Source: Pseudomonas sp. AKS31 (GTDB lineage Bacteria; Pseudomonadota; Gammaproteobacteria; Pseudomonadales; Pseudomonadaceae). From it: a stretch of 58,379 bases of DNA. Positions within the stretch are counted from its first letter, which is position 1. Each line of letters begins with the position of its first letter. Positions 14,880-22,041 of this stretch are shown here, piece after piece. Made by a program: the position numbers and the translations under genes. The DNA is taken from the NCBI RefSeq assembly GCF_023634765.1, contig NZ_JAMLFX010000008.1, positions 129,387-187,765 of the forward strand. The letters run 5' to 3'. The notes beneath the pieces were generated by a model. It was not told the origin of the DNA, did not search any database, and saw nothing but the letters and a program-made list of their open reading frames with translations.

Positions 14880-16291
14880 CCTCGATCCGCCGCCGCACGC
14901 TGACCCTGATCATCGGCCTGTTGCTGGCCGGTCTCGCCGTTCTCAGTACCTTCAACCTGCACGACAGCAACCACGAAATCGCCGAGGTGTACGACGCGCA
15001 ATTGGCGCAGAACGCTCGCTTGTTGCAAGGCGTGATGCGCATGCCCTTGGCAGGCAAGCAGCACGCTGAACTTTATCAAGCGTTCAATTCTGCACTGGGC
15101 GAAGCGGTGCCACGCGGCGAAGGTCATCCCTACGAACGGAAAATCGCCTTTCAGGTATGGGATCCTGTCGGGGATGTGTTGGTGCACACCGCCAGCGCCC
15201 CGTCCTTCAGCGCACCGCCAACGCAGCCGGGCTTCAGCGATGTGGTGGATCTGAACAACCGTCACTGGCGCGCCTTTCTTCTCGAAGACCCGCAGAACAA
15301 CCTGCGCATCTGGGTCGGTGAGCGCGACGATGTGCGCGCTGATCTGGTCGACCGCATCGTCCGTCACACCCTGTGGCCGAACATGGTCGGCAGCTTGCTG
15401 CTGGCGGCGATGGTCTGGCTGGCGATCGGCTGGGGCCTCAAGCCGTTGGCGAACATGGCCGAGACCCTGCGCGCCCGCCACAGCGGTTCGCTGGAACCGT
15501 TGCAACTGGCGCCGCTGCCCAGTGAGCTGGAACCGATGCAGGCAGCGCTCAACCGTATGCTCGCGCAGATTCAGGAAGTGCTCGGCCGCGAACGGCGTTT
15601 TATCGCCGATGCCGCCCACGAAATGCGCACGCCGCTGGCGGTGCTGCGGGTGCATGCGCAGAACCTTCAGGAGGCCGGCACCGAACAGGAACGCCGCGAA
15701 TCGCTGGCGTTTCTGATCGCCGGGGTCGACCGCACCAGTCGCCTGGTCAACCAGTTATTGACCATGGCGCGCCTGGAACCGAAACCCAACCCGCCGCCGC
15801 TGCAACCCATCGACCTCAGCGAAACCGTGCGCAACAGCCTGGTGCAACTGACGCCGTGGTTGCTGAGCAAACACCTTGAGCTGGCCTTTGAAGACAGCGC
15901 CCAGCCGTTCAACATCATGGCCAGCCCCGGCACGATCGACATTGCCCTGAACAACCTGATCACCAACGCTGCCAACTTCTCCCCCGAACACGGCGTGATC
16001 ACCGTACTGCTCAGCCAGGCCGAGGGTTTCTACCACTTGAGCGTTGAAGATCAGGGACCGGGCATTGATGAAGCAGATCGGGCGCGCTTGTTCGAACGTT
16101 TCTACAGTCGCGGCAATGCCAACGGTGCGGGGCTGGGGCTGACCATCGTCAACACCATCGCCACGCAGTTGGGCGGGCGAATCACGTTGGTCAACCGCGC
16201 CGAAGGTGGTTTACGCGCGACCTTGTCGATTCCCGACGGGCATCCGCGCTCCGCTGCGCAACGCAGCACCCGCGAGCCGCCGCCGGCCTGA
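14876..16291 (+). CDS. Sensor histidine kinase, QseC/PmrB-like
   Basis: 471 residues. TM1 about 8-26, periplasmic sensor about 27-165, TM2 about 166-188, HAMP-like linker, dimerisation domain with His248 in ADAAHEMRTPLAVL, and the ATPase domain with N box NNLITNAANFSP, DQGPGID and GAGLGLTIV. It phosphorylates the regulator encoded just upstream. The periplasmic domain contains few charged-metal motifs, so the signal is not obvious. Last gene of the operon; the C terminus is Pro/Arg-rich and of low complexity. No clear terminator was found in the following 150 bases. Confidence 0.88.
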   Translation: MTSIRRRTLTLIIGLLLAGLAVLSTFNLHDSNHEIAEVYDAQLAQNARLLQGVMRMPLAGKQHAELYQAFNSALGEAVPRGEGHPYERKIAFQVWDPVGDVLVHTASAPSFSAPPTQPGFSDVVDLNNRHWRAFLLEDPQNNLRIWVGERDDVRADLVDRIVRHTLWPNMVGSLLLAAMVWLAIGWGLKPLANMAETLRARHSGSLEPLQLAPLPSELEPMQAALNRMLAQIQEVLGRERRFIADAAHEMRTPLAVLRVHAQNLQEAGTEQERRESLAFLIAGVDRTSRLVNQLLTMARLEPKPNPPPLQPIDLSETVRNSLVQLTPWLLSKHLELAFEDSAQPFNIMASPGTIDIALNNLITNAANFSPEHGVITVLLSQAEGFYHLSVEDQGPGIDEADRARLFERFYSRGNANGAGLGLTIVNTIATQLGGRITLVNRAEGGLRATLSIPDGHPRSAAQRSTREPPPA

Positions 16292-16351
16292 GCCTGATTG
16301 CGGCGCCAGATGCGCCATCGCCCGGTAAAAACAGTGGCCTCGCGCCGGAAT

Positions 16352-16365
16352 CTGATCCAGATCAG
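16352..16365 (+). promoter_or_regulatory. Anr/FNR-like box upstream of the GNAT gene
   Basis: CTGATCCAGATCAG, a perfect palindrome matching TTGAT-N4-ATCAA except at both outer bases. 83 bases before the start codon. Confidence 0.45.
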
Positions 16366-16447
16366 ATCCCGGCGTTGCCACCGGCGTAGAACAGACCTCA
16401 GCGCACTGCCCGGCGCGTTGCTCGTTCAGCCGATGGAGGCTCACCTC

Positions 16448-17011
16448 ATGCTCACTGTCAAAGACCACAATGACCGCGCGGCGACGATCTATGCCGCACA
16501 TCAAGGTGAATACTGGATCGAGTCGCTCAAGGACGGCCGCCACGTCTTGATCCGGCCACTGGCCGCCAAGGATCGCGAACGCGAATACGCGTTCATCAAG
16601 CGCTTGTCGCCCGAGTCCCGGCACCTGCGTTTTCTCGCGCAGATCAGTGAACCGGGCACCGCGCTGCTCGATCAGTTGATGGACGTCGACTGCAAGCAAC
16701 GCGCGGCCTTCATCGCGCTGGTACATGAAAACGGTGAACTGATCGAAATTGGCATCAGCCGCTACGCCGCCACCGGCGAACAGGATTGTGAATGCGCCGT
16801 GACGGTCGCCGATGAGTGGATGCACCTGGGCCTGGGCACGTTGCTGATGCAACACTTGATCAAGGCCGCTCGGCACCACGGTTTCAAGCATCTGTATTCG
16901 GTGGATTCGGCCAGCAACAAGGCCATGCGCGACCTCGCAAGATCACTGGGCTTTGAAACCCACAGCGATCCTGATGATCCGCACCAGGTCATTCATCGCC
17001 TGAGTCTGTAA
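16448..17011 (+). CDS. GNAT-family acetyltransferase, likely Anr-regulated
   Basis: 187 residues; ATG 16448 has GGAGG eight bases upstream. N-terminal strand VLIRPLAAKDREREYAFIKRLSPESRHLRF is typical of GNAT domains related to the Pat-type protein acetyltransferases. Motif A is VTVADEWMHLGLGTLLMQHLIKAA (GLGTLL core, so the Gln/Arg-x-x-Gly-x-Gly is partly altered), then YSVDSASNKAMRDLARSLGF. Substrate unknown; lysine acetylation of metabolic enzymes is one possibility. The palindrome at 16352 and the adjacent Anr-type adh/usp pair suggest low-oxygen expression. Confidence 0.8.
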   Translation: MLTVKDHNDRAATIYAAHQGEYWIESLKDGRHVLIRPLAAKDREREYAFIKRLSPESRHLRFLAQISEPGTALLDQLMDVDCKQRAAFIALVHENGELIEIGISRYAATGEQDCECAVTVADEWMHLGLGTLLMQHLIKAARHHGFKHLYSVDSASNKAMRDLARSLGFETHSDPDDPHQVIHRLSL

Positions 17012-17019
17012 CGCATTCC

Positions 17020-17052
17020 TGCGCCCTGCACCTGTAAACAGTGCGGGGCGCA
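17020..17052. terminator. Hairpin between convergent GNAT and alcohol dehydrogenase genes
   Basis: TGCGCCC-T-GCAC and GTGC-G-GGGCGCA arms around a 9-base loop; could end transcription in both directions although there is no T-run. Confidence 0.55.
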
Positions 17053-17059
17053 TTGCCGA

Positions 17060-18133
17060 TCAAGGCGTGATCGCCACCTTCATCACCCCATCGCGCTGAT
17101 GCGCGAACAGTTCATACGCGGCTTCGATATCGTCGAGTTTGAAGTGGTGTGTCACCAACGGCGACAGATCGACGCCACCGCTTTGCACCACCGCCATCAA
17201 CCGACGCATGCGTTCCTTGCCGCCGGGGCACAGGGTGCTGACGATGCTGTAATCACCCAGCCCTGCCGCGAAGGCATCGTAGGGAATACGCAGGTCCGAC
17301 GCGTAAACACCCAGGCTCGACAAGCGTCCGCCCGGGCGTAACACCCGCAACGCAGACTCGAACGTGCCTTGGGTGCCCAAGGCTTCGATGGACACATCCA
17401 CGCCGCGCCCGTCGGTCAACGCCATGATTTGCTCGACCACGTCACCGTCCTTGAAGTTGACCACATGGGTCGCGCCCAACTGCCGCGCAACGCTCATGCG
17501 CTCGGCCACCGCGTCGACGCCAATGATCACGCTCGCGCCCTTGAGCCGCGCCCCGGCCACCGCACACAGGCCGATCGGCCCCAGCGCGAATACCGCCACG
17601 CTGTCGCCGATACTGACTTCGCCGCGTTCGGCGCCGGAGAACCCGGTGGACATGATGTCCGGGCACATCAGCACTTGTTCGTCGCTCAATCCGTCGGGGA
17701 TCGGACACAGGTTGGCCAAGGCATCGGGCACCAGAACGTACTCCGCCTGACAGCCATCGATGATATTGCCGAATTTCCAGCCACCGGTGGCGCGAAAGCC
17801 GTGGCGAGTGTCCGGCCCGTCCTGGGAACCGCAGCCGCACAGGCAGGCGTAGCTTTGACCGCTGGGGGTGATGGCGCCGGCGATCACTCGCTGGCCTTCG
17901 AAAAATCCGCGCACCTGTGAGCCGAGTTTCTCGATCACGCCCACCGGTTCGTGACCGACGGTCAAGCCTTTGGCCACCGGATACTCGCCGCGCAGGATAT
18001 GCACGTCGGTGCCGCAGATCGTCGTGGTGGTGATGCGCACCAGCGCGTCCAGCGGACCAACCTCGGGGATCGGTTTGTCATCCAGCACGATGCGATTCTT
18101 TTCGACGAATATCGCCGCTTTCATCATGGCCAT
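17060..18133 (-). CDS. Zinc-dependent alcohol dehydrogenase
   Basis: 357 residues; ATG 18133 has AGGAG eight bases upstream, so the long upstream extension in the same frame is discarded. MDR-family features: catalytic zinc Cys in TTICGTDVHI, GHEPVGVIEK, the structural-zinc region reduced to YACLCGCGSQDG, and an NAD-binding GPIGLCAVAGARLKGA. It oxidises or reduces an alcohol/aldehyde in the cytoplasm; fermentative or detoxifying roles are usual. A perfect Anr box lies 77 bases upstream of the start, between it and the divergent universal stress gene, so it is probably induced under oxygen limitation. Confidence 0.85.
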   Translation of the reverse strand: MAMMKAAIFVEKNRIVLDDKPIPEVGPLDALVRITTTTICGTDVHILRGEYPVAKGLTVGHEPVGVIEKLGSQVRGFFEGQRVIAGAITPSGQSYACLCGCGSQDGPDTRHGFRATGGWKFGNIIDGCQAEYVLVPDALANLCPIPDGLSDEQVLMCPDIMSTGFSGAERGEVSIGDSVAVFALGPIGLCAVAGARLKGASVIIGVDAVAERMSVARQLGATHVVNFKDGDVVEQIMALTDGRGVDVSIEALGTQGTFESALRVLRPGGRLSSLGVYASDLRIPYDAFAAGLGDYSIVSTLCPGGKERMRRLMAVVQSGGVDLSPLVTHHFKLDDIEAAYELFAHQRDGVMKVAITP

Positions 18134-18209
18134 GATCAAGACTCCTGTGCAGGTGTTTGCAGTGAGTTCAGCACCTTTCCAAGGCTGCGCCGAATTGATC
18201 GACACAAGG

Positions 18210-18223
18210 TTGATAACGATCAA
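18210..18223. promoter_or_regulatory. Anr box, perfect match, adh/usp divergent promoter
   Basis: TTGATAACGATCAA fits TTGAT-N4-ATCAA exactly. 77 bases before the adh start codon, a distance suited to Anr activation at about -41. Confidence 0.75.
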
Positions 18224-18285
18224 CCCATGCAGAATTGCGCCCGCCGTTACCGCCCGTCGGGCGCGGGGGTTGCTCGGCTGCGTCA

Positions 18286-18299
18286 TTGACAAAGATCAA
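18286..18299. promoter_or_regulatory. Second Anr box, usp side
   Basis: TTGACAAAGATCAA, one base from the consensus (C for T at position 5, commonly tolerated). 91 bases before the universal stress protein start. Confidence 0.7.
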
Positions 18300-18389
18300 G
18301 CCGCGCCCGGCGGCCCGGAGCAGCATGAACTGACGCCGCTGGTGCCGTTGCGCCCGCCGTGCAATGCCGCTACCCACAGGAGATTCGTC

Positions 18390-19316
18390 ATGTCCGAGCA
18401 AGCACGTTTCATGCTGGTGGCTTCACCGCTGATGAAGCACAGCCCTGCGTTCGATCGGGCCGCGGCACTGGCCAAGGCATCGGGCGCGGCGCTGCATATT
18501 GTGGCGTTCGATTTCCTCGAAGGACTGGCGACCGCAGGGCTGGTCAACGAGCAGGCCCTCGAACAGATGCGCCTGGGTTATGTCGAGCGCCATCACCAAT
18601 GGCTGGAGGATCAGGCCCGGCCGATGCGCCACCTCGGTGTGACCGTAACCACGGAAGTGGTGTGGGTCGACAATCCGTTGCGCGAGATTCAGATTCATCT
18701 CAAGGAGCAGCCGATGGCCCTGTTGATCAAGGATCTGCAGCACGCCTCGTTCATGTCGCGGTTGATGTTCACCCCGCTCGATGTTCATTTGCTGCGCGAA
18801 TGCCGGGTGCCGCTGCACTTCGTCAGCCATGCTCAGCATGCGCGGCCACGGCGGATTGTGGCGGCGATCGATCCGTTTCATCGCGACGATCAATACGCGG
18901 ATTTCAACGACCGCATCCTGCGCGAGGCCGCGAAACTGGCCAGCCTTTGTGCTGCCGAACTGGACGTGGTCTACGCCTATGACCTGTCATCGATCAGCGC
19001 CGACGAGTTCGGTTTTGGCAACGCCTCGACGTTTTTCACCCCGGGCAAGGCGAAAACCCTGTTCGATGCGCAAGGTGATGCGTTCCGCGAATTGGCCGAG
19101 CGCAACGGCATCGCGCCGGAACGTCAGCACATGATCATGGGCAATCCGGCCAAAGTGCTGTGCAGCTACGCCGATGCCTATGACATCGACGTGATCGTCA
19201 TGGGCCGGATCGGCCATCGCGGCCTCGGTCGGTTGATCGGCAGCACGGTGGAACAGTTGCTGTACAAAATGCCCTGCAGCGTCTGGGTGGTGTCACCGCA
19301 AGTAATGGTCGACTGA
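18390..19316 (+). CDS. Tandem-domain universal stress protein
   Basis: 308 residues; ATG behind AGGAG. Two Usp domains: about 4-145 and 150-305. The second keeps an ATP-binding-like loop, GRIGHRGLGRLIGSTVEQLL (G-x2-G-x9-GS), and begins RRIVAAIDPFHRDD. Usp proteins of this two-domain type are part of the Anr low-oxygen regulon in pseudomonads and help survival without oxygen. The two Anr boxes in the divergent promoter support that here. The hairpin at 19321 follows the stop closely. Confidence 0.88.
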   Translation: MSEQARFMLVASPLMKHSPAFDRAAALAKASGAALHIVAFDFLEGLATAGLVNEQALEQMRLGYVERHHQWLEDQARPMRHLGVTVTTEVVWVDNPLREIQIHLKEQPMALLIKDLQHASFMSRLMFTPLDVHLLRECRVPLHFVSHAQHARPRRIVAAIDPFHRDDQYADFNDRILREAAKLASLCAAELDVVYAYDLSSISADEFGFGNASTFFTPGKAKTLFDAQGDAFRELAERNGIAPERQHMIMGNPAKVLCSYADAYDIDVIVMGRIGHRGLGRLIGSTVEQLLYKMPCSVWVVSPQVMVD

Positions 19317-19320
19317 ACGC

Positions 19321-19345
19321 AGCCGTCCCTCGCCGAGGGACGGCT
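19321..19345. terminator. Hairpin between convergent usp and arsH
   Basis: GCCGTCCCTCG and CGAGGGACGGC arms with almost no loop, directly against the arsH stop. Likely a bidirectional transcript end. Confidence 0.6.
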
Positions 19346-20038
19346 TCAGATCGAGCGCTGGTTGACCCGCGCCATCAATTGCTCGGCGCTTTCCTTGCGC
19401 TCGGAATAGCGGTCGACCAGATGCGCCTGTTGATCGCGCAGCAGCACGGTGAACTTCACCAGCTCTTCCATCACGTCCACCACACGGTCATAGAACGGCG
19501 ACGCTTTCATCCGCCCGGCGTCGTCAAATTCCATGTAGGCCTTCGGCACCGAGGATTGGTTGGGGATGGTGAACATGCGCATCCAGCGCCCCAATACGCG
19601 CAACTGGTTGACCACGTTGAACGACTGCGAACCGCCGCAAACCTGCATCACCGCCAGGGTCTTGCCCTGGGTCGGGCGCACGGCGCCGAGCTCCAGCGGG
19701 ATCCAGTCGATCTGCGCCTTGAACACGGCGGACATCGCGCCATGACGTTCCGGCGAACACCAGACCTGACCCTCCGACCACAGCACCAGCTCGCGCAGTT
19801 CCTGCACTTTGGGATGGTCGACCGGAACGTCGTCAGGCAGTGGCAGACCGGACGGGTTGAAGATGCGCGTCTCGGCGCCGAAGTGTTCGAGCAGACGTGC
19901 GGCCTCCTCTACCAGCAAACGGCTGAAGGAGCGTTCGCGGGTCGAGCCGTAGAGCAGCAGGATGCGGGGTTTGTGCTCGCCCAAAGGGGACGCTTCTTCG
20001 AACAGCGAATGATCAAGATGGGGCAGGTGTTCTGACAT
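19346..20038 (-). CDS. arsH: ArsH, NADPH-dependent organoarsenical oxidase
   Basis: 230 residues. Flavodoxin-like fold with the FMN phosphate loop LLYGSTRERSFSR (about 29-41) and QVWCSPERHGAMSAVFKAQIDW, the ArsH signature. ArsH oxidises trivalent organoarsenicals such as methylarsenite to the less toxic pentavalent forms, using NADPH and FMN in the cytoplasm. It is the last gene of arsRCH, starting 12 bases after arsC. Controlled by ArsR through the palindrome at 20898-20931. Confidence 0.92.
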   Translation of the reverse strand: MSEHLPHLDHSLFEEASPLGEHKPRILLLYGSTRERSFSRLLVEEAARLLEHFGAETRIFNPSGLPLPDDVPVDHPKVQELRELVLWSEGQVWCSPERHGAMSAVFKAQIDWIPLELGAVRPTQGKTLAVMQVCGGSQSFNVVNQLRVLGRWMRMFTIPNQSSVPKAYMEFDDAGRMKASPFYDRVVDVMEELVKFTVLLRDQQAHLVDRYSERKESAEQLMARVNQRSI

Positions 20039-20050
20039 GTGTCCTCCAGC

Positions 20051-20521
20051 TCAGAGAGAGCCGATACGATCCAGCTCACGCTGGAGATCAGCGCGGCTGA
20101 GTGCTTTAAATGGCAGGCCGAGAAAGGTCGCGCAGCGCCGTTCGATGATCGCCAGCGTGGCAGCAAACGCCGCGTCCACGGCGGCATCGTCGCCGATCAC
20201 ATCCGAGGGATCTTCGAGGCCCCAATGGGCTTTGAGCGCGGGACCGAAGTACACCGGGCAGCTCTCACCGGCGGCCTTGTCACAGACGGTGATGACAATG
20301 TCTGGCGGATTGTCTTCGAACGCGTCATTGCCCTTGCTATACAGACCATCGATGGCAATGCCGGCCTGTTGCAGCGTCGACAGGCTGCGCGGCAACACTT
20401 GGCCCTTGGGGAAACTTCCGGAACTCACGGCCTCGAATCCGGGGCGCGCCAGATGATTGAACATGGCTTCGGACAGGACGCTGCGGCAGCTGTTGGCCGT
20501 GCACATAAACAGGACTCGCAT
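20051..20521 (-). CDS. arsC: Arsenate reductase, thioredoxin-coupled LMW-phosphatase type
   Basis: 156 residues. The phosphate-binding loop C7-TANSC-R13 is the C-x5-R motif at the N terminus, and the Cys relay is complete with Cys80 (VITVCDKA) and Cys88 (ESCPV). It reduces arsenate to arsenite, regenerated by thioredoxin. The gene is 13 bases downstream of arsR. The arsenite efflux gene (arsB or acr3) usually found between arsR and arsC is absent, so the arsenite made here must leave by a pump encoded elsewhere. Confidence 0.92.
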   Translation of the reverse strand: MRVLFMCTANSCRSVLSEAMFNHLARPGFEAVSSGSFPKGQVLPRSLSTLQQAGIAIDGLYSKGNDAFEDNPPDIVITVCDKAAGESCPVYFGPALKAHWGLEDPSDVIGDDAAVDAAFAATLAIIERRCATFLGLPFKALSRADLQRELDRIGSL

Positions 20522-20534
20522 GTTTTCTCTTTCC

Positions 20535-20882
20535 TCAGCAGCAGGCAGCTTCGCGAACCGGACGACCGTCCATGTTCTGCAGACGGGCGGCGTTGTCCTT
20601 GAGCCAATCGGCGTTGGCTTTGGACGTCACTTGCAGGATTTCGCGAACCCACGCAGGAAGATCAGGGTTGAGGCGGTAATAGACCCATTGCCCCTGACGG
20701 CGATCAAGCAGCAACTCATTGCTGCGCAGTTGCGCGAGGTGGCGGCTGATTTTCGGTTGGCTGTCGCCGAGTGCGCACATCAGCTCGCAGACGCAGAGTT
20801 CACCTTGATCGCAAATGAGCAGCATGGCGCGGACGCGGGTTTCGTCAGCGAGGCTCTTGAAGACTTCGGTGGGGGTGATCAT
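20535..20882 (-). CDS. arsR: ArsR-family arsenite-responsive repressor
   Basis: 115 residues from ATG 20882. An in-frame ATG at 20900 lies inside the operator and is less likely. Winged-helix core FKSLADETRVRAMLLI, then the metal site ELCVCEL (Cys30, Cys32), recognition helix SQPKISRHLAQLR, wing RRQGQWVYYRL. The C terminus ends in a Cys pair that could add a ligand. It represses its own arsRCH operon until As(III) or Sb(III) binds. The operator palindrome is just upstream. Confidence 0.92.
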   Translation of the reverse strand: MITPTEVFKSLADETRVRAMLLICDQGELCVCELMCALGDSQPKISRHLAQLRSNELLLDRRQGQWVYYRLNPDLPAWVREILQVTSKANADWLKDNAARLQNMDGRPVREAACC

Positions 20883-20897
20883 GGGATAGGCTCGACA

Positions 20898-20931
20898 CAT
20901 ATGGAAATCCGAATATACGAATATCCATATG
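20898..20931. promoter_or_regulatory. ArsR operator palindrome
   Basis: 34-base imperfect palindrome beginning CATATGGA and ending TCCATATG; 14 of 17 positions per arm are complementary. Immediately upstream of arsR, AT-rich unlike its surroundings. Confidence 0.7.
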
Positions 20932-20943
20932 TACGGTCAAACA

Positions 20944-21020
20944 AGATCAAAAGATCGCAGCCTCCGGCAGCTCCTACAGAAATCGTTGTAGGAGTTGCCG
21001 GAGGCTGCGATCTTTTGATC
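20944..21020. repeat. Long inverted repeat, TGTAGGAGCTGCCG family, copy 1
   Basis: Two ~34-base arms (GATCAAAAGATCGCAGCC... and its inverse) with an 8-base loop form a near-perfect hairpin. Arms face outward with GATCAAAAGATC at the ends. Ends on the base before the LysR stop codon, so it may terminate that transcript. Confidence 0.85.
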
Positions 21021-21908
21021 TCAAAGGTTAAGCAACAACCCCTGCTCCGCCTCACACAACCCCACCACATAATCCCAAACCACCCGCAGGCGCACCGACT
21101 TGTGCAACTCGCGCCGCGTGCTGATCCAATAGCTGCGCTCGATGCTTTCATCCGGCAGCAACGGCACCAGATCGGGATCCGACTCGGCCATGTAGCAAGG
21201 CAACACCGCAATGCCCAATCCCGACCGCGCCGCCTCCTGCTGCGCGATGACGCTGGTGCTATGGAACACCACGCGCGGACTGCGGCAGAAGCTGTTGAGA
21301 AACATCAGTTCCTGGCTGAACAGCAAGTCATCGACATAGCCAATCCACGCATGCCGCCCAAGGTCTTCGCGGCTTTGCAGTGGCGGCGCCTTATCGAGAT
21401 AGCGTTGGCTGGCGTAGAGCGCCAAGCGATAGTCGGTGAGTTTGCGCGTCACCAGCATGTCCGCCGCCGGGCGCTCGAGATGAATGCTGATTTCCGCCTC
21501 GCGGTTGAGGATGCTGACAAAGCGCGGCACCGCGACCAGTTCCACTTCCAATCCCGGATAGCGTTCGAACAAGCCGATCATGCGACTGGCGAGAAACTTG
21601 ATGCCCAGCCCTTCGGTGACACCGACGCGAATCTTGCCCAGCGGCGCGGTGGATTGGGTGATCTCTTCCTGCGCCAGCAACGCCACGTTTTCCATCGCCT
21701 CAGCGTGTTTAAGCAGCGCCTCCCCTGCCGGGGTCATTTCGTAGCCTTGTGCGTGCTGGACGAATAGCGCGGTGCCGAGGCTTTTTTCGATGGCTTCGAT
21801 ATGGCGGGCGACGGTGGCGTGGGTGGTGTTGAGGCGGCGGGCGGCGGTGAGCAGGCGGCCGCTGCGTTGCAGTTCGAGAAAAAACCGCAGGTCGTTCCAG
21901 TCGAACAT
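21021..21908 (-). CDS. LysR-family regulator, divergent from the GMC gene
   Basis: 295 residues. N-terminal helix-turn-helix (FFLELQRSGRLLTAARRLNTTHATVARHIEAIEKSLG, a long LysR HTH, positions about 8-45) and periplasmic-binding-like effector domain from about 90. The group resembles LTTRs of the GbpR/AraC-adjacent oxidoreductase type; the ligand is unknown. It is divergently arranged with the GMC oxidoreductase-transporter pair and probably controls it. A long hairpin repeat abuts its stop codon. Confidence 0.88.
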   Translation of the reverse strand: MFDWNDLRFFLELQRSGRLLTAARRLNTTHATVARHIEAIEKSLGTALFVQHAQGYEMTPAGEALLKHAEAMENVALLAQEEITQSTAPLGKIRVGVTEGLGIKFLASRMIGLFERYPGLEVELVAVPRFVSILNREAEISIHLERPAADMLVTRKLTDYRLALYASQRYLDKAPPLQSREDLGRHAWIGYVDDLLFSQELMFLNSFCRSPRVVFHSTSVIAQQEAARSGLGIAVLPCYMAESDPDLVPLLPDESIERSYWISTRRELHKSVRLRVVWDYVVGLCEAEQGLLLNL

Positions 21909-22041
21909 GGCGTGTCCTTGTCGGCGATGGTCAATGCAGGCTGTTTAAAAACGCACAGCGGCTGCGCAAAAACTAACATTCTTTTAACGAAAGCTAACAA
22001 CTAGAGTGTCCGACAATAAAAACAAAAAGCGAGGTCAGGGA

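Noticed and set aside
16352..16365. Treating the 16352 palindrome as a certain Anr site
   Set aside because: Both outermost bases differ from consensus, so it is kept only as a weak candidate.
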